Assembly: GCA_014444615.1 (NCBI GenBank)
Contig: PVXE01000002.1
Span: 144,689-208,688, forward strand
Length of the DNA stretch: 64,000 nt
Direction: 5' to 3'
Source: Tagaea sp. CACIAM 22H2
GTDB lineage: Bacteria > Pseudomonadota > Alphaproteobacteria > CACIAM-22H2
Positions 48,856 through 58,098 of the stretch are shown piece by piece. Made by a program: the position numbers and the translations under genes. Every line of letters begins with the position of its first letter. Positions within the stretch are counted from its first letter, which is position 1. The notes beneath the pieces were generated by a model. It searched no databases. It saw only the letters and a program-made list of their open reading frames with translations, and was not told the DNA's origin.

Positions 48856-49176
48856 ATGGTCACCTTGCCGCCCAAAGAAACGCCGGAGACGCGTCAGCGT
48901 ACGTTGGAGATCTTCGCCGCCGCGATCGAGCGCGTGTCGGGCGGGACGACCGACGTGTCGCGCGCCGCGCGATTGGCGGCGGAAACGGGTGAACGCCTTG
49001 ATGTCGCCAACGCCAAGCGGCAATTCGACAAGCTGCCCGGTCCCGAACGGCGCGAGGTCGGCCGCGTGGCCAAGACGCTGGCCGAAGAAATGCGCGCGGG
49101 CGCCAAAGTCGTCCAGATCGTTGAGAATATTGCGGCGGACGAGGATGTCAGCCTCGAGTTGATTTGGCCGCGTTAG
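48856..49176 (+). CDS. Hypothetical protein, small and helical
   Basis: 106 residues from the ATG at 48856; a TTG at 48832 would add eight. Predicted mostly helical and charged (RQRTLEIFAAAIERVSGG, REVGRVAKTLAEEMRAGAKV), no membrane segment or signal. I recognise no family. GC-rich codon use matches its neighbours. It ends where the second TPR-OGT gene begins (the TAG and GTG share one base), so it may be an accessory factor of that enzyme. Confidence 0.6.
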   Translation: MVTLPPKETPETRQRTLEIFAAAIERVSGGTTDVSRAARLAAETGERLDVANAKRQFDKLPGPERREVGRVAKTLAEEMRAGAKVVQIVENIAADEDVSLELIWPR

Positions 49177-50999
49177 TGGCCACGCTCGAACAGGCCTTGG
49201 CGCTGCATCAGGCCGGCCGGCTGGACGAGGCTGATGCGATCTATGCCGAACTGATCGCGGCCGATCCCGGCGCCATCGATGCGTTGAACCTGTCGGGTCA
49301 GATCGATCTCGCCCGGCGCCGTTTCGACGCAGCACTCGCCAAATTCGCGCGCGCGCGCACCCTTGCGCCCGGCTTCGCCGACGCGTGGATGAACGAAGGC
49401 AATGCGCTGCGCGGGGCAGGGCGGCCGGCCGAGGCGTTGGCGGCCTTGGAACAGGCGGCGAAACGCGCGCCCGGTCACGCGTTGATTTTGTGCAATCGCG
49501 GCCTCGCCAAGCTCGATCTGGGCGATGCCGACGGCGCGGTCGCCGATATCGCGGCGGCCGATGCGGCGATGCCCGGCGTCAAGGCGCTGCGCGAAAATCT
49601 CGGCGTGGCGCTTAAGGCCGCGAACCGGCCGATGGCCGCACTGGCGGTCTTTGCGGCGAACGATTCGCCCGGTTTAGCTGCGAGCGTGCGCCAGGACCTG
49701 CTCGACCACGCGGGCGCCATGGCCGATTACGCGACGGCGCTGGCGCGCGAGCCCGGACGGCCCGATATCGAAAGCAATCGGCTGTTCACCGCGAATTACG
49801 ATCCGGCGATGGATAGCGGCGCCATCAAGGCGCTTTATGCCGCGTGGGGAACCGCGCGCGCGCGGGCGCCGCTCGCGCTGTCGCCCGATCTTTCGCCCGA
49901 GCGGCGCTTGCGCATCGGTTTCGTCTCGGGCGATTTCCGCCGCCACTCGGCGCGGCATTTTCTGTGGCCGTTGCTCGCGCATTTTCCGCGCGACGGCGCC
50001 ACGCTTGTCGCTTTCGCGACCGATCCGGCGGCGGCGGACGATTGGACGCAGCGCTATCGCGGCGCCTTCGACGAATGGCACGCGATCGCCGAACTGGACG
50101 ACGACGAAGCCGCCACGTCGATCGTCGCGGCGAAGATCGACGTGCTGGTCGATCTTTCGGGACATAGCCAGGGCAATCGTCTGGGCGTGTTCGCGCGCAA
50201 GCCCGCACCGGTACAGGCGACGTGGCTCGGCTATGGCGGCACGACGGGGCTGGCCGCGATCGATTGGTATATCGGCGACGAACGTTTGGTGCCGCAGGGC
50301 GCCGAAACCGCGTTCGTCGAACGCGTCTGGCGCCTGCCGCGCACGGCGTTCGTCTACGCGCCGCAGGATACGATGCCAAGAACGGGGCCGGCGCCGATGC
50401 TGCGCAACGGTTACCCGACCTTCGGCTGCTTCAGCCGCACCGTGCGCTACAACGCGCGTTGCCTGCGCCTGTGGGCGCAGCTCCTTGCGGCGATCCCCAA
50501 GGCGCGTCTCGTGCTCAACGCGCTGGTGTTCCGCGAGGCCGAGACGCGCGATTTATTCCGGCGGCGTTTCGCCGAATGGGGCGGAGATGCCGCGCGCCTC
50601 GATCTGATCGCGACCGCGCCGCAGCCAGTCACCTGGGCGGCCTATGGCGATATCGACGTGGCGCTCGACCCGTTTCCGCACAATGCCGGGGCGACGACGT
50701 TCGAGGCGCTTTGGATGGGCGTGCCGGTCCTGTCGAAGCGCGACCGCGCGCCGTTGGGGCGGTTCGGGGATTCGATCCTCGGCGCTTGCGGTCTTGGCGA
50801 TTGGGTCGTGGACGACGACGCGGCGTTCGTCGCGCGCGCAGCGGCGGCTGTCGCCGATCCGGCGGCGCTGGATGCGCTGCGCCAAGCGTTGCGTGCGCGC
50901 GTGGCAAGTTCGGCGCTGGGCGATGCGCGCGGCTATGCACGCGACTTCGCCGCCGCGTTGCGCGGCATGTGGCGGACGAAATGTCCGGAGCGCGCCTGA
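49176..50999 (+). CDS. Second TPR-containing O-GlcNAc transferase/SPINDLY-like glycosyltransferase
   Basis: 607 residues from GTG 49176 (a TTG at 49164 is also possible). TPR units cover residues 1 to about 150 (VATLEQALALHQAGRLDEAD, ALNLSGQIDLARRRFDAAL). The GT41-type catalytic part has IGFVSGDFRRHSARHFLWPL, VQATWLGYGGTTGLAAIDWY (the canonical acceptor motif), and LDPFPHNAGATTFEALWMGV. In FGCFSRTVRYNARCLRLW an Arg stands where the UDP-contacting Lys is usual. Compared with the OGT at 42481 it is the more canonical in one motif and the less so in the other. Protein O-glycosylation is inferred. Confidence 0.88.
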   Translation: MATLEQALALHQAGRLDEADAIYAELIAADPGAIDALNLSGQIDLARRRFDAALAKFARARTLAPGFADAWMNEGNALRGAGRPAEALAALEQAAKRAPGHALILCNRGLAKLDLGDADGAVADIAAADAAMPGVKALRENLGVALKAANRPMAALAVFAANDSPGLAASVRQDLLDHAGAMADYATALAREPGRPDIESNRLFTANYDPAMDSGAIKALYAAWGTARARAPLALSPDLSPERRLRIGFVSGDFRRHSARHFLWPLLAHFPRDGATLVAFATDPAAADDWTQRYRGAFDEWHAIAELDDDEAATSIVAAKIDVLVDLSGHSQGNRLGVFARKPAPVQATWLGYGGTTGLAAIDWYIGDERLVPQGAETAFVERVWRLPRTAFVYAPQDTMPRTGPAPMLRNGYPTFGCFSRTVRYNARCLRLWAQLLAAIPKARLVLNALVFREAETRDLFRRRFAEWGGDAARLDLIATAPQPVTWAAYGDIDVALDPFPHNAGATTFEALWMGVPVLSKRDRAPLGRFGDSILGACGLGDWVVDDDAAFVARAAAAVADPAALDALRQALRARVASSALGDARGYARDFAAALRGMWRTKCPERA

Positions 51000-51010
51000 C
51001 GAATCAGGCG
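50993..51010. terminator. Short hairpin overlapping both convergent stop codons
   Basis: CGCCTGA (50993-50999) and TCAGGCG (51004-51010) form a perfect 7-bp stem around CGAA. Each arm contains the stop codon of one of the two convergent genes. There is no U-run, so termination strength is doubtful. Confidence 0.4.
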
Positions 51011-51408
51011 ACGATATTGACCGGCGTCGATGCGACGGCGTTGGGCTTTTGCGCCGGCGGCGTGCCGAACACGCGCGCGACCGTCCGGTTCTCGTCGCCC
51101 GACAGCACGATATCGACGAACACGCGGAACGAGTTGTCGAATAGACCGACATTCTGCGCGTAGGGCGAGGGCGGCAGGCTGGGCGTTTGACGGCTTTCGC
51201 CGCTCCGCTGATTCTGCGCTTGGGCCTGTTCGGCCAGGGCAGCAGCTTGGTCCTGTTGCTGGCGGATCTTGGCGGAGGCGGCCGAACTGAGCGCAGGAGC
51301 ATCCGGCGCACGCGCAGAGTCGCTCACGGCGCCCGGTTGGGTAACCGGCGCCGGGCGGTTGAGACCCGGGAAGGTCGTCGTCGCTGCGAGAGGCGGCAAT
51401 GCCACCAT
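51004..51408 (-). CDS. Hypothetical protein with Pro/Ala/Gln-rich N-terminal half
   Basis: 134 residues. AGGGA lies 7 nt before the ATG at 51408. The first 85 residues are low in complexity (Ala, Pro, Gln: QQQDQAAALAEQAQAQNQR). The conserved-looking end is NVGLFDNSFRVFVDIVLSGD followed by ENRTVARVFGTPP. No signal peptide or membrane helix. I do not recognise the family. Upstream is an unusually AT-rich 150 nt that probably holds its promoter. Confidence 0.65.
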   Translation of the reverse strand: MVALPPLAATTTFPGLNRPAPVTQPGAVSDSARAPDAPALSSAASAKIRQQQDQAAALAEQAQAQNQRSGESRQTPSLPPSPYAQNVGLFDNSFRVFVDIVLSGDENRTVARVFGTPPAQKPNAVASTPVNIVA

Positions 51409-51560
51409 TTCTTGGTCCCTCTGCAACGGATCGGGCGCATTTCGAGCACCTTTTCCTGCAATTCAATATATGCTTAACGTGAAAGCGTTGCAATATGCGG
51501 AATTCAGATCGAGTTCAGATCTTTGAAAGTCATTAAATATCAAATAATTAAATATAAATC

Positions 51561-51926
51561 TTAATCTCTTCCACGATCTTTTTTGCGCATTAACCTTGCG
51601 AAAATCTCCACATCCGGCGCTAAAAAATGCTGCGCGCGTGACTCCATCGCCCGGTAGCGCGCGAGGGCCTCATGACCCATCGCGGTCACTTCGGCCCCGC
51701 CGCCGCGCCGTCCGCCAGCTCCGGCCGTTACGAGCGGTTCGCGGAACGCGTCGTTCATCTCCGACACCAGCAGCCATGCGCGGCGATAGGACATGTCCAT
51801 CTCGCGCGCGGCCGCCGAGATCGACCCGGTACGTGCGATCGCATCGAGCAGATCGGCCTTGCCGGGGCCGATCGCGATCGCCGAGCCCAGGAGGATGCGC
51901 AAGCGCGGTTTGGGATCAGCCGCCAT
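51561..51926 (-). CDS. ModE-type winged helix-turn-helix protein without effector domain
   Basis: 121 residues consisting only of the ModE/LysR-like N-terminal DNA-binding region: ADLLDAIARTGSISAAAREM, then DMSYRRAWLLVSEMNDAFRE and AEVTAMGHEALARYRAMESR. Molybdate-binding MOP domains of full ModE are absent, as in many stand-alone homologues. The ATG at 51926 overlaps the hisI end by 11 nt. A role in controlling the molybdenum hydroxylase genes elsewhere in this window is possible but unsupported by a visible site. Confidence 0.82.
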   Translation of the reverse strand: MAADPKPRLRILLGSAIAIGPGKADLLDAIARTGSISAAAREMDMSYRRAWLLVSEMNDAFREPLVTAGAGGRRGGGAEVTAMGHEALARYRAMESRAQHFLAPDVEIFARLMRKKDRGRD

Positions 51927-52314
51927 ACAGCTTGTCCGGATCGACGAGCACGGGTTTGTCGACGACGAGTTCGCCGTCGCGCACGACGCGGAAGAAGCAA
52001 TCGCGCCGCCCGGTATGGCACGCCACACCGGTTTGATCGACGCGCACGAGTATCGCGTCGCCGTCGCAATCGACGCGAAATTCGACCAGACGCTGCGTTT
52101 GGCCCGAGCTTTCGCCCTTGCGCCACAGCTTCATGCGGCTGCGCGACCAATAGCAGACCGTGCCGGTGGTCAGCGTTTCCATGACCGCCGCACGATTCAT
52201 ATACGCGACCATCAGGATCTCGCCCGTGTCGTGTTGCTGGGCGATGGCGACGACCAGCCCTGTGGCGTCGAACGCGATCTCGGCCAGGATCGGGGCGAGA
52301 TCGGGCGCGCTCAT
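51916..52314 (-). CDS. hisI: Phosphoribosyl-AMP cyclohydrolase HisI
   Basis: 132 residues, a stand-alone PRA-CH domain (no HisE fusion). LMVAYMNRAAVMETLTTGTV and YWSRSRMKLWRKGESSGQTQ lead to the metal-binding signature VDCDGDAILVRVDQ and GVACHTGRRDCFFR with the Asp triad and Cys residues. It opens the ring of PR-AMP in histidine synthesis. The ATG overlaps the metC stop (ATGA), an unusual neighbour for a histidine gene, and the end overlaps the ModE-type gene. Confidence 0.95.
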   Translation of the reverse strand: MSAPDLAPILAEIAFDATGLVVAIAQQHDTGEILMVAYMNRAAVMETLTTGTVCYWSRSRMKLWRKGESSGQTQRLVEFRVDCDGDAILVRVDQTGVACHTGRRDCFFRVVRDGELVVDKPVLVDPDKLYGG

Positions 52315-53495
52315 GTCGCTCCCTTGGCGGCCGCGCGCAGGCGCGCGAAGCCCTTGTCGAGATCGGCGATCAGATCGGCAGGATCTTCGAGCCCGGCATG
52401 GACGCGCAGCAACGGGCCGGGGCCGCCCCATTTGGTCGCGGTGCGGATGCCGTCGACCTTGCTGGGCAGCATCAGGCTTTCGAAACCGCCCCACGACGCG
52501 CCCATGCCGAAATGTTCGAGATCGTCGACGAACGCCGCCAAGGCGGCGCGCGGCGTTTCCTTCAAGACGAACGAGAACAGGCCGGACGCGCCCTTGAAGT
52601 CGCGCTTCCAGAATTCGTGGCCCGGGCACGACGGCAGCGCCGGGTGCAGCACACGGTCGACTTCCGGCTGCTGGGCGAGCCAATTGGCGAGCTTCAAACC
52701 CGTCTCGTAATGGCGCGGCAAACGAACGCCCAGCGTGCGCAGCCCGCGCAAGGCGAGATAGACGTCGTCCGGCCCGACCGATGCGCCGAGATCGTCAACG
52801 CCCGCGCGCACGGTTTGGTAGAGACGCTCTTCGCGGATCGAAACGATACCGAGCATGACGTCCGAATGGCCGCAGATATATTTGGTGCCAGCCTGGATCG
52901 TCACGTCGACGCCGAAATCGAACGGGCGGAAATAGAAGGGGGTTGCCCAGGTATTGTCGATCGCCGTGACGACACCTTTGGCTTTGCAGGCTGCGGCGAT
53001 CGCCGGGACGTCCTGCAATTCAAAGGTCAGCGAGCCCGGCGACTCAAGCAAGCACAGCTTCGTGTTGGGCTTTATGAGGTCCGCGATACCCGCGCCGATC
53101 GCCGGATCGTAATAGGTCGTCTCGACGCCGTAGCGCTTGAGGACGCCGTTGCAATAGTGGCGCGACGGCGCATAGGCCGTATCGACGCACAGCACGTGAT
53201 CGCCCGCCTTGGTGAACGCCATCAGCACGGCGAGGATCGCGGCGGCACCCGAGCCCACCGCGAAGGACGCGTAGCCGCCGTCGAGTTCGGCCATCGCGTC
53301 GGTCAACGCGAACGTCGTCGGCGTCCCGTAACGGCCATAGCGCATCTGGTTCTTGGTCTTGGTTTTCTGGGCCGCCTCCAGCGCGTCGAGCGTCGGGAAC
53401 AGGATCGTCGACGCGTGATAGACGGGCGGGTTGACGACACCGAAATTGGCGTGCGGGTCGCGGCCCAGGGTGGTGAGTTTGGTGTCGGTTTTCAT
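52311..53495 (-). CDS. metC: Cystathionine beta-lyase (Cys/Met metabolism PLP enzyme)
   Basis: 394 residues. Starts with the MetC-like VNPPVYHASTILFPTLDALE, followed by MRYGRYGTPTTFALTDAMAE. The PLP Lys lies in VTIQAGTKYICGHSDVMLG (about residue 207). VAVGSGAAAILAVLMA-type helix and IDNTWATPFYFRPFDFGVD also match cystathionine beta-lyases. It cleaves cystathionine to homocysteine. The start ATG is divergent from aapJ across 251 nt; hisI and a ModE-type gene follow in an overlapping set. Confidence 0.93.
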   Translation of the reverse strand: MKTDTKLTTLGRDPHANFGVVNPPVYHASTILFPTLDALEAAQKTKTKNQMRYGRYGTPTTFALTDAMAELDGGYASFAVGSGAAAILAVLMAFTKAGDHVLCVDTAYAPSRHYCNGVLKRYGVETTYYDPAIGAGIADLIKPNTKLCLLESPGSLTFELQDVPAIAAACKAKGVVTAIDNTWATPFYFRPFDFGVDVTIQAGTKYICGHSDVMLGIVSIREERLYQTVRAGVDDLGASVGPDDVYLALRGLRTLGVRLPRHYETGLKLANWLAQQPEVDRVLHPALPSCPGHEFWKRDFKGASGLFSFVLKETPRAALAAFVDDLEHFGMGASWGGFESLMLPSKVDGIRTATKWGGPGPLLRVHAGLEDPADLIADLDKGFARLRAAAKGAT

Positions 53496-53584
53496 GCGCG
53501 TCTGGCTCGTTTCGAAGGTCCGGATTTCACGGTCGATCCGCGCACTATAGCGTTCCCTTTCTTTAGGGGGGCTTTCGTTTTTTC

Positions 53585-53594
53585 GTATCGATAC
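53585..53594. promoter_or_regulatory. Palindrome in the metC/aapJ divergent region
   Basis: A perfect 10-bp palindrome, GTATCGATAC, stands in the middle of the 251-nt divergent region, next to T- and G-runs. A second element, the 7-bp hairpin GCGCCCC/GGGGCGC at 53710-53729, sits just before the aapJ ribosome site. Both are possible regulatory sites, without a recognised regulator. Confidence 0.3.
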
Positions 53595-53746
53595 AAACCA
53601 TTTGAGGGGGGTATAGAGCGCGTGCTAGCGTGACCGCTCCTGACGGGAAACGAGCGATTGTTTCAAACGACCTCGGCCGGCAGGGAGGACACGATATCAC
53701 TGGAAACCTGCGCCCCATTCCAGGGGCGCCGAAGGGAGATTGGTTC

Positions 53747-54772
53747 ATGAAAGCTCTTGCCAGCGCCATCGCCGCGGCGGCCGTCGCCGTCGCCGCATTG
53801 CCGGCCCAAGCCCAGCAAGGTTCGGGCTCGCCGACCCTCGACGCCGTGAAGGCGCGCGGTCAGTTGATCTGCGGCGCGAACGGTTCGGTCGCCGGGTTCG
53901 GCATGCCCAACGCGCGCGGCGAATGGACGGGTCTCGACGTCGACGTTTGCCGCGCGGTCGCGGCGGCCGTGTTCGGCGACGCGACGAAGGTCCGCTATGT
54001 CGCCACGACGGCGCAGCAGCGCTTCACGGCGTTGCAGTCGGGCGAAATCGACCTCCTGGTCCGCAACACGACCTGGACGCTGTCGCGCGATACGTCGCTC
54101 GGCCTCGATTTCCTCGCGACGAACTTCTACGACGGCCAGGGCTTCATGGTGAAGAAGTCGCTGAACGTGAAGTCGGCCAAGGAACTGAACGGCGCCACGA
54201 TCTGCGTGCAGCCGGGCACCACGACCGAGCTGAACCTCGCGGATTATTTCCGCGCCAACAATATCCGCTTCACCCCGGTCGTCATCGAGCGTCTGGAAGA
54301 GAACATCGCCGCCTATCTCGCGGGCCGCTGCGATTCGTTCACGACCGACGTGTCGGGTCTCGCCTCGATCCGCGCGGCGAACACGCCGGTGCCGGCCGAT
54401 CACGTGATCCTGCCGGAAGTGATCTCGAAGGAGCCTCTGGGCCCGTCGGTTCGCCATGGCGACGCCAAGTGGGGCGATATCGTCAAGTGGGCGTTCTTCG
54501 CGACGCTGGAAGCCGAAGAGCTCGGCCTCACCTCGGCGAATATCGACTCGCAGATGAACTCGACCAACCCGTCGATCCAGCGCTTCGTCGGCGCCACGGG
54601 CGGTTTGGGCCAGATGCTCGGCCTCGACAACAAGTGGGCCTACAACATCATCAAGCAGGTCGGTAACTACGGCGAACAGTACGAACGCAACATCAAGCCG
54701 TTGGGTATCGAGCGCGGCGTGAACAATCTTTGGACCAAGGGCGGCCTGATGTACGCGCCGCCGCTGCGCTAA
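53747..54772 (+). CDS. aapJ: General L-amino acid ABC transporter binding protein AapJ
   Basis: 341 residues with a signal peptide (MKALASAIAAAAVAVAALPA, cut after AQA). The SBP_bac_3 fold reads LDAVKARGQLICGANGSVAG, GLDVDVCRAVAAAVFGDATK and LLVRNTTWTLSRDTSLGLDF, which match AapJ/BztA. Length and downstream genes fit the aap system for broad L-amino acid uptake in rhizobia and relatives. AAGGGAG lies about 9 nt before the ATG. Confidence 0.94.
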   Translation: MKALASAIAAAAVAVAALPAQAQQGSGSPTLDAVKARGQLICGANGSVAGFGMPNARGEWTGLDVDVCRAVAAAVFGDATKVRYVATTAQQRFTALQSGEIDLLVRNTTWTLSRDTSLGLDFLATNFYDGQGFMVKKSLNVKSAKELNGATICVQPGTTTELNLADYFRANNIRFTPVVIERLEENIAAYLAGRCDSFTTDVSGLASIRAANTPVPADHVILPEVISKEPLGPSVRHGDAKWGDIVKWAFFATLEAEELGLTSANIDSQMNSTNPSIQRFVGATGGLGQMLGLDNKWAYNIIKQVGNYGEQYERNIKPLGIERGVNNLWTKGGLMYAPPLR

Positions 54773-54788
54773 GCGATCGCGACGGTTC

Positions 54789-54828
54789 CCGGACGGGGCG
54801 GTTTGCCGCCCCGTCCGGCCCGGTTTTT
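54789..54828 (+). terminator. Hairpin between aapJ and aapQ (probable attenuator)
   Basis: A 13-bp perfect stem (54789-54801 with 54806-54818) around the loop TTTG is followed by GCCCGGTTTTT. It begins 17 nt after the aapJ stop and 160 nt before aapQ. It probably ends most transcripts after aapJ. Confidence 0.8.
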
Positions 54829-54952
54829 GAATACCTTCTGGCCGCGCGATTCCGCCGTTAGAGCGGGACTTGCGGCAGACGGATAACGCCAAGCTGCCGT
54901 TCCGGCGCGTGGCGGGTGTTAAGGCGATCATGGCAGCAAAGAGGAGAGGGGC

Positions 54953-56149
54953 ATGGCCGATATCGCGGCGAGCTCCGGGGCACGCGGAAAACCAGCCATC
55001 CGGCTGTCGTTGAACGACCCCACATTCCGCGCCATTTTTTGGCAGATCGTGGTCGTCGGCATCATCGGGCTGATCCTTTGGTACCTGATATCCAACACGC
55101 TTCATAATCTCGAAGTCCGCAAGATCGCGACGGGCTGGGGCTTTTTGAGCCGCGAAGCCGGTTTCGCCATCGGCGAGACGGCGATCGAATACGGGCCGGA
55201 GAACAGCTACGGCCGCGCGATCGTCGTCGGCATCTTGAACACGTTGCGCGTCGCCATTATCGGCATCGTTCTCGCCACGATCCTGGGCACTTTCGTCGGC
55301 ATCGGCCGGTTGTCGAAGAACTGGCTCATCGCCAAGGTTTGCTCGGTCTATGTCGAGTTCATGCGCAACCTGCCGCTGCTCGTGCAGCTGTTTTTCTGGT
55401 GGGCGCTGTTCCAGGACGCGTTTCCCGGACCCCGGCAAGCGCTCGAACCGATCACCGGTTTCTTCTTCTCCAATCGCGGCATCAAAATGCCGATCCCGGC
55501 CGAGCACTGGATCCACGCGTGGATGGGGGTGGCGTTCCTGATCGGCGTCGCGGCGTCGTTCTACGTCAAACATTGGGCGGCCGCGCGCCAAGCGGCGACC
55601 GGCGAGCAATTCCCGGTCCTCTACGCGGCGCTCGGCTTGATCCTGGGCTTGCCCTTCGTGGTGTGGCTGATCGGCGGCGCGCCGGTCGCGATGGATTGGC
55701 CCGCTTTGCGCGGCTTCAACTTCCAAGGCGGCCTGACGCTGACGCCGGAATTCGCGGCGTTGCTGGTCGGGCTCGTCACCTACACGGCGGGTTTCATCGC
55801 CGAAATCGTGCGCGCGGGCATCCTGGCCGTGCCGCACGGGCAGACGGAAGCGGCCTCGGCGCTCGGCATCCGGCGTGGCAAGATGCTGCAACTCGTCATC
55901 CTGCCGCAGGCGCTGCGCGTCATCGTGCCGCCGATGACCAGCCAGTATCTGAACCTGACCAAAAACTCGTCGCTGGCGGTGGCGATCGGCTATCCCGATC
56001 TCGTCTCCATCGCCAACACGACGCTGAACCAGACCGGGCAGGCGATCGAAGGCATCGCCATCATCATGGCCGCGTATCTGACGGTCTCGCTGTCGATCTC
56101 GCTGTTCATGAATTGGTACAACAAACGCATCGCGTTCAAGGAGCGTTGA
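54953..56149 (+). CDS. aapQ: General L-amino acid ABC transporter permease AapQ
   Basis: 398 residues, the long permease form typical of AapQ, with an N-terminal extension and about eight membrane helices. NTLRVAIIGIVLATILGTFV and FMRNLPLLVQLFFWWALFQ precede the coupling (EAA) loop GQTEAASALGIRRGKMLQLV and ILPQALRVIVPPMTSQYLNL. The ATG at 54953 follows AAAGAGGAGAGGGGC. aapM starts 3 nt after the stop. Confidence 0.94.
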   Translation: MADIAASSGARGKPAIRLSLNDPTFRAIFWQIVVVGIIGLILWYLISNTLHNLEVRKIATGWGFLSREAGFAIGETAIEYGPENSYGRAIVVGILNTLRVAIIGIVLATILGTFVGIGRLSKNWLIAKVCSVYVEFMRNLPLLVQLFFWWALFQDAFPGPRQALEPITGFFFSNRGIKMPIPAEHWIHAWMGVAFLIGVAASFYVKHWAAARQAATGEQFPVLYAALGLILGLPFVVWLIGGAPVAMDWPALRGFNFQGGLTLTPEFAALLVGLVTYTAGFIAEIVRAGILAVPHGQTEAASALGIRRGKMLQLVILPQALRVIVPPMTSQYLNLTKNSSLAVAIGYPDLVSIANTTLNQTGQAIEGIAIIMAAYLTVSLSISLFMNWYNKRIAFKER

Positions 56150-56152
56150 GCC

Positions 56153-57250
56153 ATGGCCGGAATTCCCGCTTCCGCCGGCCTCAATGCGCCGGTCATCGCC
56201 AGCAAGCCCCTCGAATGGCTGAAGGCGAATCTGTTCTCAAGCTGGCTCAACACCGCGCTGACGCTCGTCGTCTTCTACATCATCGCGCGCACGCTGATGG
56301 GCTTCGTGCCCTGGGGCATCGTCAACGCGGTGTGGATCGGCACGGCCGACGAATGCAAGGCGGTCAAAGGCGTCGGCGCGTGCTGGGCGTTCTTCCCCGA
56401 AAAGTGGCGCTTCATCCTGTTCGCCACCTATCCCTACGACGAACAATGGCGCCCCGCGCTGTCCTGCGCGATCTTCCTGTTCCTCTACGGTTTCAGCGCC
56501 ATGCGCCGGAACTGGAACTCCAATCTGTTCTACGTTTGGGGCGGCGGGCTCGCGGCCATCGCGATCTTGATGTGGGGCGGCGTGCTGGGGCTCTCCTACG
56601 TCTCCAACGAGCGTTGGGGCGGGCTGGTGCTCACCCTCATCCTGGCGACCTTCGGCATCGCGCTGGCTTTCCCGCTTGCGATTCTGCTCGCCCTCGGCCG
56701 CCGGTCGGACATGCCGGCGATCAAGACGTTGTGCATCGCCTTCATCGAATTGGTACGCGGCGTGCCGCTCATCTCCGTGCTGTTCATGGCGTCGGTGATG
56801 TTCCCGCTGTTCCTGCCGGAAGGCATCACGATCGACAAGCTGCTGCGCGCGCAGGTCGGCATCATCCTGTTCGCCGCCGCGTATCTCGCCGAAGTGGTCC
56901 GCGCCGGTTTGCAGGCGCTGCCCAAGGGCCAGTACGAGGCCGCCGACGCGCTGGGCCTGTCCTATTGGCAGGCGATGCGCATGATCATCCTGCCCCAGGC
57001 GCTGCGCCTGGTCATTCCGCCGACCGTGAACACCTTCATCGGGTTGTTCAAGGACACGTCGCTCGTCCTCATCATCGGCCTGTTGGACATCCTGAACGCC
57101 GCCAAAACCGCGGCCGCCGACCCGCTTTGGCGCGGCTACGGGCCTGAGGTATATTTCGGGGTGTCGCTGCTGTATTTCGTCTTCTGCTTCGCGATGTCGA
57201 AATACAGCCAGAAGGTCGAGACCGAGTTCAATCGCCACAAGCATCGCTAA
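56153..57250 (+). CDS. aapM: General L-amino acid ABC transporter permease AapM
   Basis: 365 residues. N-terminal membrane region, a [20 protein letters not shown] loop characteristic of AapM, then the permease core with [20 protein letters not shown] and the coupling loop [20 protein letters not shown] and [20 protein letters not shown]. Partner of AapQ in the membrane heterodimer. Followed 14 nt later by the ATPase gene. Confidence 0.94.
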   Translation: MAGIPASAGLNAPVIASKPLEWLKANLFSSWLNTALTLVVFYIIARTLMGFVPWGIVNAVWIGTADECKAVKGVGACWAFFPEKWRFILFATYPYDEQWRPALSCAIFLFLYGFSAMRRNWNSNLFYVWGGGLAAIAILMWGGVLGLSYVSNERWGGLVLTLILATFGIALAFPLAILLALGRRSDMPAIKTLCIAFIELVRGVPLISVLFMASVMFPLFLPEGITIDKLLRAQVGIILFAAAYLAEVVRAGLQALPKGQYEAADALGLSYWQAMRMIILPQALRLVIPPTVNTFIGLFKDTSLVLIIGLLDILNAAKTAAADPLWRGYGPEVYFGVSLLYFVFCFAMSKYSQKVETEFNRHKHR

Positions 57251-57264
57251 GGGAGCTACTCCAG

Positions 57265-58035
<771 letters not shown>

Positions 58036-58060
58036 TCGGATCGCGAACCCCAAAAAACGA

Positions 58061-58090
58061 AACCCCCGGACGCAAATCCGGGGGTTTTTG
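58061..58090. terminator. Bidirectional terminator between aapP and the sulfurtransferase gene
   Basis: AACCCCCGGA (58061-58070) pairs with TCCGGGGGTT (58077-58086) and is followed by TTTG on the plus strand. On the minus strand the same stem is followed by TCGTTTTTT. It serves aapJQMP and the convergent sulfurtransferase gene. Confidence 0.88.
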
Positions 58091-58098
58091 TTTGGCGA

